A stretch of DNA of 64,000 bases from Pegoplata infirma (GCA_963921195.1 OY992536.1:290675530-290739529); one strand, 5' to 3'; positions 1 through 11,554 are shown, numbered from the stretch's first letter. Made by a program: numbers and translations. The notes: generated by a model from the sequence alone, not told the origin.

Positions 1-459
1 TTAATCAAATTTCATTAAAACGTGTTTAGAATTTATTATACTAAAAATCTTAGATTCCATTAGAGATTTTAAGGTGTACTTAAAGTGATGTGGTGAAAAT
101 TAAATTTCATCAAATAACCCAAAAACTTTTTAAAAAATAATAGATGAAGTTAATTTTACTATGTTGTCCTTAAGTTTTATGTTTTGTAAATTTCAACAAA
201 CATTTACGCTCGAATTAATACAATAAATCTTTTGTTATCTGGGATAATATAAAAACTAATGTCAGTGTTAGTTTAAGGAAATACGAAAAACTAAAAGGTG
301 GATAGGTAGATAGGTAAACTAATGAAATTTTTTTAATGAGAATTAAAAAGAAGTTTTTAAATTAAGGAAACTTGTGGAAAGTTTTTAGTTAATGTAAATA
401 TTTTTTTTTAAAGCACAAATTCTTTTTTATTGATCCCATTGTGCAGCTTTAAAGTTATA
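1..459. other. A+T-rich DNA, nothing recognised
   Basis: No reading frame, tandem array or inverted repeat stands out here, and I see no second copy of this stretch in the window. It is A+T-rich with short A and T runs. Confidence 0.6.
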
Positions 460-1092
460 ACACCATCTGAGAGCCTATATTAAACATGAACCGGATGATA
501 TACGTCTGAAAGTAGAAATCCAATAGAGTAAAACTGCATATATAGTTTTTCATTTCGTGATCCTATTTTATTTTAAAAGGTATTCAAAGTTTTAAAGGAT
601 ACATTTTGTAAAATATTTTTGAAATATTTGTACTTGTCCTAGGAAGACACTGGTGATGGCAAATGAAAGAGGAGAATCTCTCCTAATTTTTCCATTTTTA
701 TTTTTCCATTTCAGGATAAACGGATGTAAATAAAGTCATTTGAAAACTTTATCAAATATTTGTTGAAAATTTTAAGTGCTATTTAAGGATCCATTTTTGA
801 AACGACGTAACTTACCTTTTTTAAAAATAAAAATAATAAAGTAGGAAAATTATGGGAGATCCTCCTCTTTTATTTTATATCACTAGTGGCATCCTAGGAC
901 ACGAACATATATTAAAAAAAATATTTTATAGAATTTAATCCTCTAAAACTTTGAAGTCCTTTTAAAAGGAAACAGGATCGCGAAAAGAAAACTGTAAATG
1001 CAGTTTTACTACATTTAGTCTTTAGTTTCAAACGTATATTATCAAGTTCGTGTTTAACGACTTTTTTTTTATTTTTATCGGACGGTGTCCGT
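460..1092. repeat. Foldback element, family M copy 1
   Basis: The two halves are imperfect reverse complements. The left arm (about 460-720) reads through AACATGAACCGGATGATATA, TCATTTCGTGATCCT and TTGTACTTGTCCTAGGA. The right arm reads the same landmarks in reverse, ending with TCGTGTTTAACGAC and CGGTGTCC near 1090. The landmarks GGAGAATCTCTCC and GGAGATCCTCC lie on either side of the centre. A second copy lies at 8498-9870. No coding potential was seen. It is a non-autonomous foldback repeat; its superfamily was not determined. Confidence 0.7.
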
Positions 1093-1435
1093 AGAAAAAA
1101 AAACACAACCACAGCTTTTTTTTGTTATTAATATGTTAATTTAAACTTAAACCATTATGGATTTTAAGTGAATTATACTATATACCTATATTAAGTACAT
1201 ACTTATGCTCAATGCAAATTTTTTAATAAATATTTAAAAATTTAATTAATTGTGTATAATAAGCCTTAATCTACACTTTAATAAGCTTACATCATTCATG
1301 TGACAATACATTATGTTAAAGTACTAGATTAAGGAGGAATTTATTTTGAAAATTTTTTTATACATCTTTTAAGAGAAAATATAAATTTTAAAATGGCATG
1401 AGCTCACAAACTGCATCAGTTGAAACTTATAACTA
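1093..1435. other. A+T-rich spacer, nothing recognised
   Basis: Low-complexity A+T-rich sequence with no repeat partner or reading frame that I can support. Confidence 0.5.
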
Positions 1436-2867
1436 CACTCAAAATAATTACTCTGTTAAATACTCTGTAAAATTACTGTAATCTCAATTCGACAGATATT
1501 TGACAAAGTTATCTGCTAAAATACAGATTTTAGGAAAATACTTTGTATTTTCTTGTGAGCGAAAAACTAAATTTTATCTGTAATTTAACTTTTTACTTTG
1601 TAATCTTCATTTTACAGAAAATAATCAGTTTTTTTTATATATAGATTTTAGAAAAATACTTTGTTTTTTCTCGTAACCAAAATATTTGGGGTTTTCACAG
1701 TGACAATTAAATTTGCCTTTTTTAGTGTGGTATTTGGCAAATTTGCCATTTTACTAAACGTCAAGTATTTGCCACCATTTTTTCTTTCGTGAGCGCATTT
1801 TTTGTTAATAATTTGCACAAAATAACTTTAATTAACTTTAACAACTTTTTACATTCACAATTTTAAAATAAACACAAAAAATCTGTATTTTTCATTTTGT
1901 ATAAATGTTTTTGATTCCGCGTTCGAAATTTCAGCATAAACAATCACAGCTGTTGTCATTTTTACGTTTTTTTTTTATTTGCACACTGACATTTTGTTTT
2001 TAGACAAGGTTTGAGTTGGGCATTTTAAGAAAAATATGCCACATTCAAATTGGCATTTTTTTTTTTTGACGTTTGACACATTTGCCAAATTCCAAACTAA
2101 AAAAGGCAGATTTAATCGTCACTATGAAAACCCTAACTGAATTTCATCTGTAATTTTACTTATTGCTTTGGAATTCAGTTTTCAAATAAAAATCTCTTCA
2201 AAAAACTTCCAAATATTTCAACCCCTCTTTAAAAAGCGTCTTAAATTACAATAAAAGCTGGTGAATTTTACGAGGATGTCGTGTAAAATTTGAGGTACTT
2301 GTAAAAAACTCGTTATCTTCTCAAAAATAAAAAAATAAATTTACAATTTAGAAGCATTAAAGCGGGGAAATTTACATGATGGCATTTCCCAATTGTCAAC
2401 ACTACTGAGAATCAGAAATTGATTAGAAATCAAAAAGTGACCGTTGTGTAAACTTGTATAAATTTTTTTACAGTAAAAGCCATATCAAGCGTATTAAAAA
2501 GAAAGTCAAGGCATTCTTAAACGATTTCCCTTTAATTTTATAGAATTGTTTACTGGAATGACCCCGCTCAAATGTGGAACTGAAAATGAGTTTATAGAAC
2601 TCCAGCGAGTTTATAAATAATTTAAATGATAGCATTTGTCGTTTTTTGTGTCAAGTTATTACTATCCATGCTTCTTGGTAAAATTCTGGTCGCTTTCATC
2701 AACATTTTACAGATAATTCTGTAAATCTACAGTTTTTTTTTATCGAAATCATTTTACAGAGTTTTCCTCGTAAAATAACAAAAAATCTTGCTGGTTGGAA
2801 ATCTATGGTATTTTCTGCTGGCTCAGCAGAGTATCTCTGTCTTTTACCAGAGTAATTATTTTAAATG
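1436..2867. mobile_element. CACTC-type TA element, family B copy 1
   Basis: The left end is CACTCAAAATAATTACTCTG and the right end is the inverted form CAGAGTAATTATTTTAAATG. TA flanks both sides (1434-1435 and 2868-2869), a TA target-site duplication. The interior is rich in 'TCTGTAAAATTACAG' motifs. The same ends and the block AAATCTCTTCAAAAAACTTC recur in the longer copy at 40229-44227. A separate foldback is nested inside at 1689-2133. No transposase frame is visible, so it is a non-autonomous element, probably moved by a TA-specific transposase. That last point is inference. Confidence 0.75.
1689..2133. mobile_element. Foldback nested in family B copy 1
   Basis: The left arm reads GGGGTTTTCACAGTGAC and includes TTTGCCTTTTTTAGT. 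The right arm ends ACTAAAAAAGGCAGATTTAA, CGTCACTATGAAAACCC. The second B copy continues directly from 'ACCAAAATATT' to 'AAATTTCATCTG' near 40480-40490, so the paralogue shows the empty site. The right flank is TA; the left flank is TTT or TG, which may be a decayed TA. The interior carries repeated TTTGCCA words. Confidence 0.65.
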
Positions 2868-3300
2868 TAGGGATGTCGCGAATAGTGTATTCGGCATTTT
2901 ACCGAATATTTACTATTCGGTATTCGGTTTGAACCGAATAAATTTTTTTTTATAATAAAATTTCTAAAGTTTTTACGTTCTTTTGTATCTATTTTTTTAC
3001 TACTTTTTTTTTAATTTAATACCACCCTAATGTACATACACTTATTTACACTTATTTGAGTATGAGTATGCAAGCCCAACAGTGACAGCTAAAGCTCTCG
3101 AGTTGAGGGGTTTCGGAAAATGAACTGTTTTGTCTAAAACTTACAGAAAATAAAATCGTCAAATTTAAATCAACAAACATCAATTGTAAATCAGCCAAAA
3201 TTTTGCAAAAACAGCCTCCTGTTAGTCCATAATACAAAACATCAATTTTGTTTTCAACAAACTCAGTCAAGTAATTTTATTTCAAAATTATTTTATCATG
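2868..3300. other. A+T-rich DNA with a CCGAATA/TATTCGG cluster
   Basis: Between 2879 and 2945 there are several overlapping ATTCGG and CCGAAT words in both orientations, able to form small hairpins. The rest, including a 72-codon minus-strand open stretch at 3052-3270, has no recognisable domain. Confidence 0.45.
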
Positions 3301-3545
3301 TCAATAATTTGTGTTTGTGTTTGTTAAATTTCTTTGTTGAAAAAAAGTTTCATTTGTCAAATCAACATATTGTGTTTGTGTTTGTTGAATTTCTTTGTTG
3401 AAAAAAAAAAATTGTTTTTTTTATTTTTGTCAGATCAACAAATTGTGTTTGTGTTTGTGTCTGTTGAATTTCTTTGTTAAAAAAAAAGTTCTTATTTCAA
3501 CAATCAAAATTTACAAACGTTTGTTGATATTATCAATCTAATAAT
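3301..3545 (+). repeat. Three tandem copies of a GTTTGTG-rich unit
   Basis: A unit of roughly 60-75 bp built on TTGTGTTTGTGTTTGTTG, followed by AATTTCTTTGTTGAAAAAAA, occurs three times in direct orientation, starting near 3308, 3370 and 3446. Spacing varies because of A and T runs. It is a minisatellite-like array with no coding meaning seen. Confidence 0.65.
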
Positions 3546-3777
3546 TCGTTTTTTTTCTGAGTAGATTGGTTTCACATTTAATTCACGTGTTAAAATCCCG
3601 TTAAACAAACTTTTGTTTAAAATTGATAATGTGCTAAATGAAGTTTACAAAAATTTTTTGCTAACATGCTAATCACAACTAAAAATTTGCCAAAAGTTAG
3701 CTAACTAGCGTTAGCAAAAAAAAAATAGTAAATCTACTAACGTATTTTTTTGAGTGTAGAACAATAATTTTGTGATA

Positions 3778-4570
3778 TTTATACCCTACACCACACTGTG
3801 GTACATGGTATAACGAGTTTGTGCTGATGTTTGTAACTACCCAAAATATTGGTCCTAGACCCACTTTAAAGTATACCGATCGACTCAGAATCACTTTTTG
3901 AGTCGATTTAGTGATGTCCGTCCGTCCGTCTGTCTGTCTATGTAAACGGTGTAAACACGATACAATTTTTAATCAATTGACTTGAAATTTGAAACTTAAG
4001 CCTCTTTTGGCCCAAGGACGAAGCCTATTGAAATTGGAAAAATCGGTCCATATTTAGACCTAGCCCCCATACAAAGGTCCTCTTTAGTTTTGGCTCAAAC
4101 TACTCTAATAGCCGCATTTTAATAAGCATCTTTTCAAAATTTGGCAGGTAATCATGTTTCATCCACACAAATCACCATTCCGAATTTTAAAGAAATCGGA
4201 CCAGGTCCCCCATACAAACCACCTTCCCGTTTTTTACATAAATCTCTAAAATTTCATGAAAATAGAAAATATTTAATTAAAATTCTGTTTGTGTTTGTTA
4301 AACGCGTACTTTAATAACCTTATCAAATCTGATTATCATCGGACCATTTTTGGACTTAGGTCCCATGGGAAAAATTTCGCCCGATATTCCGTTGAAGCGG
4401 TTTATTGTTCTACTCAAATTTGATTTGTGAGTGCTTTTTACAGTTATTAAAGATTTCACAAAATATATATCTAATCAGTCCATGTTTGAACTTGGGCCCC
4501 ATTTTCCGGGAAACTCTGGTGTAGGGTATTATATGGTCGGTCGTGACCGACTATAATTTCCTTACTTGTT
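3778..4570 (+). mobile_element. DINE-1/mini-me-like repeat, subfamily A copy 1
   Basis: It begins with TATACCCTACACCACACTGT and ends with GGTGTAGGGTATTATATGG followed by a 'GACTATAATTTCCTTACTTG' block. It contains a (GTCC/GTCT)n tract near 3913-3940. This layout (short inverted TATACCC/GGGTATA ends plus a GTCY microsatellite) is that of Drosophila INE-1/DINE-1 and mini-me elements, which are non-autonomous Helentron relatives. Membership is by architecture only. Further copies lie at 28824-29634, 36312-37096 and 46320-48322, the last two inverted. Confidence 0.7.
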
Positions 4571-5276
4571 TTTCTTTAATTTTGTTTTTAAAATAAAAAT
4601 CCCCTTTTTACCCTTCTTATTGCTACGTATGTTAAAAAATTATGTTAGCATATAAATAAAAACACTATGAAAATTACTTGTAAAATTTTTAAAAGGTAAA
4701 ATGAATAAGAGTAGGCTTTTATATGCAAAACGAGTATATTTTTGTTTTATTTAAATAAACCATTTGTTTGGCTCTTGTTTATGTTAAATTAAAAAAAAAA
4801 AAAACAGTGTATTACAAAAAGAATGAAATGTTTATCATACATACATATTTTTACATAATAATAACAAAAATAATACACACATATGAAGAATACATAAACC
4901 TAAAAGGATGCCTGATTGTCTAAGTCAGAGATTCTCATTCATATATTTCTGAAAATATCTGAAATTTTAGAAATCTAACCCATTTCGGAGCCTGTAGTGT
5001 AAGTGGTTAATTGGACTAGAGGGGAAAAGGCCCCCCCTTTATATAACTGAAAATAAAAAAAAAAAAAAAAAAATTCTTTATTAACCTAATGAAACATTAT
5101 AAAACTAACAAATATTAATGTCATTATAAAATGTTTGAGCTCGAGGCCTGAATCACAACTCCTTGGAATATCATAAACACTCTTCTTATCTAAGAATCTC
5201 TGTTTTTAAATAAAAAAGGCATAATTTTTTATTTCAATTTTGTTTATTTTTACTTTTTTCTAAATGTATGTAAATA
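4571..5276. other. A+T-rich DNA with long A runs
   Basis: Nothing repeated elsewhere was recognised. There are homopolymer A runs near 4791-4804 and 5049-5071, and no reading frame of note. Confidence 0.5.
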
Positions 5277-5605
5277 TGAGGCATTCCACACCAATTGTAC
5301 CGCTATATAAAAACATGTGTCCGATGAATTTCTGAATAGGCTAGGATAGTCCCATACGGAAATAAAGAAAATTGCGTTTTTGGTTTTTAAATTTTTTCAA
5401 AAACTGGGCTAAGAAGTCGTGGTTAAATATTGGAAAAATGGTAAAATTTGTGTAGAGCTCCTTCGATTAAATATTTATCAAAGTAAATCGGAAATCAACA
5501 CAATTTCTTTGAGAAATTTTTCACTTTATTAAAAATCCGGCCACTTTTTTTATTTTTTAAGTTTTGATGTTTGTCTATCCACACAAAAAAAAAAATCAGA
5601 AGTGC

Positions 5606-6278
5606 CCCAAGCAGAAATTGACGACGGTTCTAAAAAAAAAGCGTTCTGAAAGCACTGTAACAAAAGAAAAGCATTCTCAAAACGCTATTTCCAAACGCTT
5701 TGCGAGCGTTTTTGAAAAGTGTTCTGAAAGCTCTATAACAAAAAACAAGCAATCTCAAAACGTTTTCTTGGAACGCTTTGCGAGCGTATTCGAAAAGCGT
5801 TTTAAGAGATCTTTATATTTATTTTTGTTTTTTGAGAAAAAATTCTAAGTTCTGAAACTATTTTTGAATAAAATTTTTTTGTCAATTTTTTTTTTGTTTT
5901 TTAAGTAATCATTTTAAGAAGAAATCATAAAAAATGTTGTTTTTTAAATTTTCTAAGTTTCGAAAATTTTTTTGAAAAATTGTCTAAGTTTTTTGAGTAC
6001 AAAAACTTTTTTTCGGATTTCACTTTGTATCAAACAAATTATTATAACCGAACTAAAACAGAAATTCTTTACTTTGGGTTTTTAAAGCGCTTTGATGACT
6101 TAAAAAAAACGTTCTCAAAGCACTTTTTTACATCGCTTTTAAAACGCTTTAAACCTAGCGTAGATCGATGTTATCATTCGGATCATCTGAAGGCGCTTTG
6201 AAGTTGGTATACAGAACGCTCGTACAACCATCCACAACGCTTTCACAACGCTTTTGCGATTGTATTTTTCTGACTGGG
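5606..6278. mobile_element. CCCAAGCAGAAA / TTTCTGACTGGG element nested in family C
   Basis: The inverted ends are CCCAAGCAGAAA and TTTCTGACTGGG. TGC flanks both sides (5603-5605 and 6279-6281). The other arm of the same C element retains the uninterrupted sequence CAGAAGTGCG in inverse orientation near 6466, so the insertion is well supported. The duplication is 3 bp (TGC), or 2 bp (TG) if the element starts with four Cs. The interior is dense in GCGTTTT, AACGC and GCTTTGCGAGCG words, including a direct 78-bp tandem duplication at 5645-5800 that keeps one frame open and produces an artefactual 94-codon ORF. Confidence 0.75.
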
Positions 6279-6766
6279 TGCGTTTATCGTTTTTTTTTCG
6301 AGAAAATTGCATTTGGATATTGAATTTCATAACAATTTTGTAATTTTTTGGTTTTAACACCGCGTTCGCTGGTTTCGCAAATATTTGTTACTCATACGCC
6401 ATGTTTAAATACAAAATCGTTATGGAATTCGATATTCAAATGCGATTTTCTCGAAAAAAACAAAAACGCACTTCTGAATTTTTTTGTGAGTATAGACAAA
6501 CATCTAAACTTAAAAAAAACACTAACAATAAGAAACAAAAAAAAGTGGCCGTAATTTTGATAAACAGTTTTTTTAAATACTGAAATTTTCAGAAAGGGTT
6601 CTGGAAATTTTCTTAAAAAAAAAAAAAATATTCGACAGCTCATAAACAAATACAAAAATGTTAATTGTTGGGATTGTGGTGCATTCCGTTTTAGTTTCAT
6701 AAATATTTAATCAAGGCAACTCGATAAAAATTTGATAATTTATTCAATGTTTAGCCACGCCTCCTA

Positions 6767-7226
6767 CACAGAAAAAATTTTAAACGAATTTCAATCAACA
6801 AAAACGCGGATTCAGTCAATTTTTTGATTGAAATTCCTCCAATTAAAAAAATTGTTATACCAATCATAAAATTGTAGGTGATTGATTGAAAATTTTTTAA
6901 ATCAACCATTTTTTTTGATTTTGATCAAAAATTTTTAATTTTTTATTAAAAGTCAATCAAAATAATGATTGATTTAACAAATGAATTGTAAGCTTATGAC
7001 AAAATTATCAAAAAATTCATCTTTTCCGCTTTCCCGATTATTTGTATATTTTTTAATTAATCTATTCAAATAAATTGAAGCGAAAAAAAATCTGATATGT
7101 TGAAAATTTGTAATTCGACAGTTAAAGAAAATAACAAAAATTTCAATCAAAACATTGATTGACTCATTTAAATTTTGTTGATCAATAGAATTAATTGAAC
7201 ATTTTTAGCCAATAATTTTTTGTGTG
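6767..7226. mobile_element. CACAG-type TA element, family S copy 1
   Basis: The ends are CACAGAAAAAATTTTAAACG and AATAATTTTTTGTGTG, with TA at 6765-6766 and 7227-7228. The family C copy at 51354 shows the empty site: CACGCCTCC-TA-AGCCCAG. The interior repeats TTGATTGAAATT and AATCAATC words in both orientations. It is a 460-bp MITE with no coding capacity. It shares its terminal 5 bp and following A run with the larger 54388-55910 element. Confidence 0.85.
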
Positions 7227-7331
7227 TAAGCCTAGGTTTTGAAAAATTAAAAATCAAAAACACAATTTCCTTTTTAGGAATTAATAGGACACATGTTTTT
7301 TATCACTGGACGTTTGGTGTGGAACGTCCCA

Positions 7332-7885
7332 TATACATTTCAGCCTATGTATCTATATTAATATTCGTAATGAAAAGTTATTTTTGTGTATTTTATTTTC
7401 ATTTTGTTTATTTTCCTAAATAATAACTACACATACATGAATGATATGATGATGATGATAGTAGTATTAAATATTTACCAACATTTGCATAATACAAATA
7501 CAAATATGTACCTTACAAATGAATTTAACAAATCTACATAAATATTTATACCAAAGTATGTTTGAATTTGCATAAGTGGCATAAAAAAAATAAAATAAAA
7601 AAATTTCCAGGGTATAGAGGCTGCACCATTTTTCGGCCTGACCTCTTTTGTGCAAACACTCCTGTCAAATTTTGTTTAAATTTTTTTTTACATTTTGAAA
7701 ATATATAAATAATTTGGAAAAACCGAAAAGAGTTTTGAACAAAAACACTTTTACGGGAAATATTTTTGCGCTTTGAGGTACGCTCAAATAAATTCTCTGT
7801 CCAATCAACAGAAAAATCTGCTGAAAATACACCCATTTTGAGCCATATGAGAAATCTGCTGATTTCACCGTCCAACAAAAATGAA
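7332..7885. other. Spacer with ATG microsatellite and a family H fragment
   Basis: An (ATG)n stretch lies near 7447-7459. From about 7790 to 7865 the sequence is the reverse complement of the right end of the family H element (35375-35440), with landmarks CAGAAAAATCTGCTG and CCATTTTGAGCC. The rest shows nothing that I can classify. Confidence 0.55.
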
Positions 7886-8497
7886 AACAAGTAAGAGTGT
7901 TAAATTCAGCTATGCCGAAACTCTGATACCCTCCAACATGTTAAAACATATAAAAAATCCAGGGTCGCTTTTTTGGGGGGTGGGGGCTCGGTGGGGGTGG
8001 TGCGGGATACTTTCCCCATCGCGATAAAAGTTAACTAAATTATTTGTTATGCTTTTAGCAATTTAGTAATACCATTTTCTCATTATTTTAATGATTTTTT
8101 TAAATCCACGCCCACAAAAGGGGGCGGGCAGAAAAAAAATGTCCATCCCCTCGGTCTAAGTGCAGGAGTTTAAACTCCTGACACAAAAAGGTTTTATTTG
8201 TTTAACAAAAATGGCAAAAAAAGATGTAAAAATGGCGTTTTTTTTAGTTCGTTAAGGGGGAACTTTTTTCCACTGGCCCGATTTTGCCCATTTCCGAACT
8301 TAACCGGCCTATGAACATTAGACATATTCTTGCCAATTTTCGGGGGCCTAGCTCCTTTATTTTGGACTGAATCGTGTTTTATACAGACGGACGGACGGAC
8401 ATTCATAGAACGACTTAGAATCGACCGATATCTTTATGCGTTACAAACGGAATGACAAAGTGAGTATACCCCCATACTGTGGTTGGAGGGTATAAAA
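7886..8497 (-). mobile_element. DINE-1/mini-me-like repeat, subfamily E copy 1
   Basis: It starts AACAAGTAAGAGTGTTAAAT and ends ACTGTGGTTGGAGGGTATAAA, with a GACGGACGGACGGAC tract near 8388. The inverse orientation is seen at 37876-38568, whose opposite end matches this one. Internal conserved blocks include CACGCCCACAAAAGGGGGCG and TCGGTCTAAGTGCAGGAGTT. The architecture is like subfamily A but the sequence is distinct. Confidence is in repeat identity; the Helentron link is inference. Confidence 0.7.
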
Positions 8498-9870
8498 AGT
8501 CGTTGAACACGAACTGGATAATAGACGTTCGAAACTAGAGACTAAATGTAGTAAAAAAGTATTTTCAGTTTTTCATTTCGTGATCCTGTTTTCTTTTAAA
8601 ACAATTTCAAAGTTTTAGAGGATTAAAGTTTATAAAATATTTTTTTAATATTTGTACTTGTTCTAGGATAGCAAATGAAAGAGGAGGATCTCTCCTAATT
8701 TTCCTGTTTAATCATTTTTATATATCATAAAAGAGGAGGTAAGTTACGTCCTTTTAAAAATGTATCCTTAAATATCATTTAAAATTTTCAACAAAATATT
8801 TTGATTAAGTTTTCAAATGACTTTTTTCACATCCTTTTATCCTGATATTGCAAAATAGAAAAATGAAAAACTTAGGGGAGATCCCGCTCTTTCATTTGCA
8901 GTCACCACCCATCAAAAATAAATCGAGATTTTGGCGACACAGCATTATTTTATAGCATACCGAAGCGCATCCAAAGAGCGCTCTTAAGGGTGCAGTAAAA
9001 GTAAGGGGAAAAAAGTTAAATTTTTGTTAAGATTTTTTATATAAAACTTAAAATATAAAATTATATTTTGATAAAATTTCAAACATGCTTTCCTTTTAAA
9101 TATATTTTACACTTTTTGAATAAAAAACCATGATTTTTGGACAAAGACACATGATTTCACTACATTATTATTGCGCATTAATCAGCGCTGCAAAGAGTGC
9201 TTCAATCATAACACCTTTAACACATTTTTAAAGAAAAAAAATAGTACACCATTTCCACTTTAGTTTCAGAAAATACAAATTATATTACAAAAAACGTCCA
9301 ATCATAGCAGGGAGCCAACTGATTTTCAGAATTAGTCAATTGTATTTAAGATTTGCCAATTGTATTCAGAAATAGTCAATTGTATTTCAGATTTTGTTCT
9401 TCAGAAATAGTCAAATGTGCTTCATCTTTATTCTGCTTAAATAAGCTCTATAAAGATACACGAATTCACTGCATCTTTATAGCGATTTTTTCAGCGCTCT
9501 AAAGAGATGTGAATTCAGAGCATCTTAAGAGCGCTTTTTTGGTATGTCCAACTAGCGCTCTAAAGTGTGACATCGCCTTCGAGAATCATGCATGAATTCA
9601 GCAGGTTTGGATGCGCTCCTTGACTCGAGTTTCCTTTCCAAAAGCTGCTGCCAGTTCAGCAAAATTTATGCTGGGCAGTGTCATCCTAGGACAAGTACAA
9701 ATATTTCAAAAATATTTTACAAAATGTATTCTTTTAAACTTTGTCCTTTAAAAAAAAAAAAAAAAGGATCACAAAACGAAAAACTGTAAATGTAGTTTTA
9801 CTCCATTTGATCTCTCTTTCAGACGATGTCATCCGTTTCATGTTTAAAATCGGCTGTCGGACGTTGTTTT
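8498..9870. repeat. Foldback element, family M copy 2 (interrupted)
   Basis: 8498-8907 and 9676-9870 together match the first M copy, with landmarks TCATTTCGTGATCCTG, TTGTACTTGTTCTAGGA and GGAGGATCTCTCC. The copy is split by the 8908-9675 insertion. It abuts the DINE-like repeat on its left, where its outer end is truncated. Confidence 0.65.
8908..9675. mobile_element. CCCATCAAAAATAAA... GCTGGG insertion
   Basis: The M family reads CACCAGTGTC (inverse of copy 1). Here that site is opened as TCACCA - insert - CAGTGTC, giving a 2-bp CA duplication. The insert starts CCCATCAAAAATAAATC and ends AAAATTTATGCTGGG, only weakly inverted. Inside, GCGCTCTAAAG and TCTTAAGAGCGC words recur in both orientations, and GTCAATTGTATT is iterated near 9335-9395. 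It is an unassigned non-autonomous element. Confidence 0.55.
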
Positions 9871-10503
9871 AGCAGATATGGTTTGCTGAAAAATTGTTAT
9901 GATTATCTATGTGAAATCAGCAGAGCAATCTGTCAAAACAGCAGAGAAATCTGCTTAGACATTTTCTAGAAAATTTTTGTTATTAGAAAAATTGTTTTCA
10001 TAAAAACTTTAATAGCACCGCTCAACAGTAATTTTTCGGTTTGAATTCTGGTGATCAATTTTAGTAGACTTTGATCTCCTGATTCCAAATCTGTACTCCA
10101 AATGTTTCCATCACGTCCAAATTTTTAGTTATTCACGGTTAAAAATGCGAAAAATTACGATTTTTGCATTATTTGAAAGCCTGCACAGCAGCTATTGAGT
10201 GGAATACAAATCTGGTATAAAGCACAAAAGTATAATTTGTCTTTGGTCTCCAACATAGAAAACAATTCTTTTCAAATTATTGCGTTTGGTTGGGTTACAA
10301 TTGCGTTTTAAAATGACTCTGTTAAAATTATCATTTTTGTAAAAAAAATAAGACCAAAAGCAAATGAAATGATTTTCATATCAACCCCCTCAATCGATTC
10401 CGTATCTACTTACTGAATAGCCAAATTATTAAAAATAATCTACTGTGCATCGTTGCGTATGATAGTTATTTAAAGGCAATTACAAAATTAATCATACGCC
10501 ATA
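9871..10503. other. Spacer with CAGCAGA-rich fragment
   Basis: 9880-9960 carries TTTAGCAGATA, AATCAGCAGAGCAATCTG and CAGCAGAGAAATCTGC, resembling the family H interior. The rest to 10503 shows no recognised repeat or frame. Confidence 0.45.
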
Positions 10504-11435
10504 TCGTCGCTGCGCCTAAAAATGGAGTCATGTGTTTTGGGGCAAGTGTTCAGGAGAGCAAAAAAACTGTTTATTTTCGTTCCTTCGCGATATTTTTTAA
10601 AAGTTTGTTCTACAAAAAATTCTTGTACCGATATGCTATCTACATACTACAAAAAAAGTATAAAACATTTAACGGTTTTCCAGTGGTGCAGAAATTTTCA
10701 AAAAACATACACATAACTCCTTTTTTAAGTACTTTTTGGAACAAAATTTAAATAAAATGGAAATATTTTTTACACATAACTCCTTTTGTTCATGAAACCA
10801 TTCTTATTGTTAATTTCTTTTCGAAAGGGACAAAGACTAAATAAAGTTTGTTGGTGGTTTAAAGCGACATAAGTTAGACAAGGTCTTTGAAATTTTGATA
10901 TTATAAAGCTCTTCATTAAACAGCGAACAAGAAATTTTTCGCAAAACTGGTGATATTTTTTGTTTTTTCTTGTAACTATTCAAGAGCTTCGACATAAATT
11001 GACATCTGTAAAAGATTCTGTACTGTAGATACTAAAATTTTCCGCCGTCAAATGAGTTAATTGCTTTCACATGGCTTGATTACCTGCCATTTAGGATTTA
11101 GATAACAGCATGCAAATATGCAAGTATTTTCCAAAAATCTTGACAAATTCATTCAAAATATTTAGATGCTATGTGCTAACCTCATATTACTAAAATAGTG
11201 GTCCATTTTGTCACGTTCTGTTACTTTTTTATCAAAAAAAGTTATGTGTAGCTTAACACATAACTCCTTTTTAGACCTTGTTTTAGTATGACGAACACAT
11301 AGCTCCTTTTACTAACTTTTGAACCAATCAAGATATCACAAAACGGTTTAGTGAGTAATAAAGATGTAATAAAAAAGATGTAATAAAAAAAAATTAAAAA
11401 ACTACACATGACTCCATTTTTAGGCGCAGCGACGA
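10504..11435. mobile_element. TCGTCGCTGCGCC TIR element
   Basis: Terminal inverted repeats of about 30 bp begin TCGTCGCTGCGCCTAAAA and end AGGCGCAGCGACGA, with TA on both sides (10502-10503 and 11436-11437). The interior carries the motif ACACATAACTCCTTTT at 10709, 10772, 11256 and 11295 (the last with one change). The TIRs carry the related ACACATGACTCCATTTTT. No other copy is in the window. No transposase is visible. The motif recurs in the element in a way that suggests transposase or host-factor sites (inference). Confidence 0.8.
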
Positions 11436-11554
11436 TATACAGTTTTCAAGCAATTATTATAATAATAAAAGTTCAGAACTTTAAATGCGTGGAAAAAATC
11501 CTGCACTGAACTAAAAAAAACCTTGAGGGTTTTGTTATGGAATAGGTCAACTTT

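Larger units (their letters stand above)
5277..7331. mobile_element. TGAGGCATTCCACACC foldback, family C copy 1
   Basis: The left end is TGAGGCATTCCACACCAA and the right end is the inverted TTTGGTGTGGAACGTCCCA, between TA duplications (5275-5276 and 7332-7333). The arms share the landmarks 'CTGGGCTAAGAAGTCGTGG' and 'AGCCACGCCTCC'. Other copies lie at 41139-42194 and in the centre of the 49692-53449 palindrome. This copy carries two secondary insertions, at 5606-6278 and 6767-7226, which explains its 2055-bp length against 1056 bp for the clean copy. Confidence 0.8.

Noticed and set aside
3052..3270. 72-codon minus-strand frame with a GTAAGT donor-like word
   Set aside because: No acceptor at a sensible distance in phase and no domain. 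Cys-rich end but no finger spacing.
5564..5848. 94-codon frame with repeated RFASVFEK
   Set aside because: It comes from the 78-bp tandem copy within a non-coding MITE and starts in the flanking family C arm.
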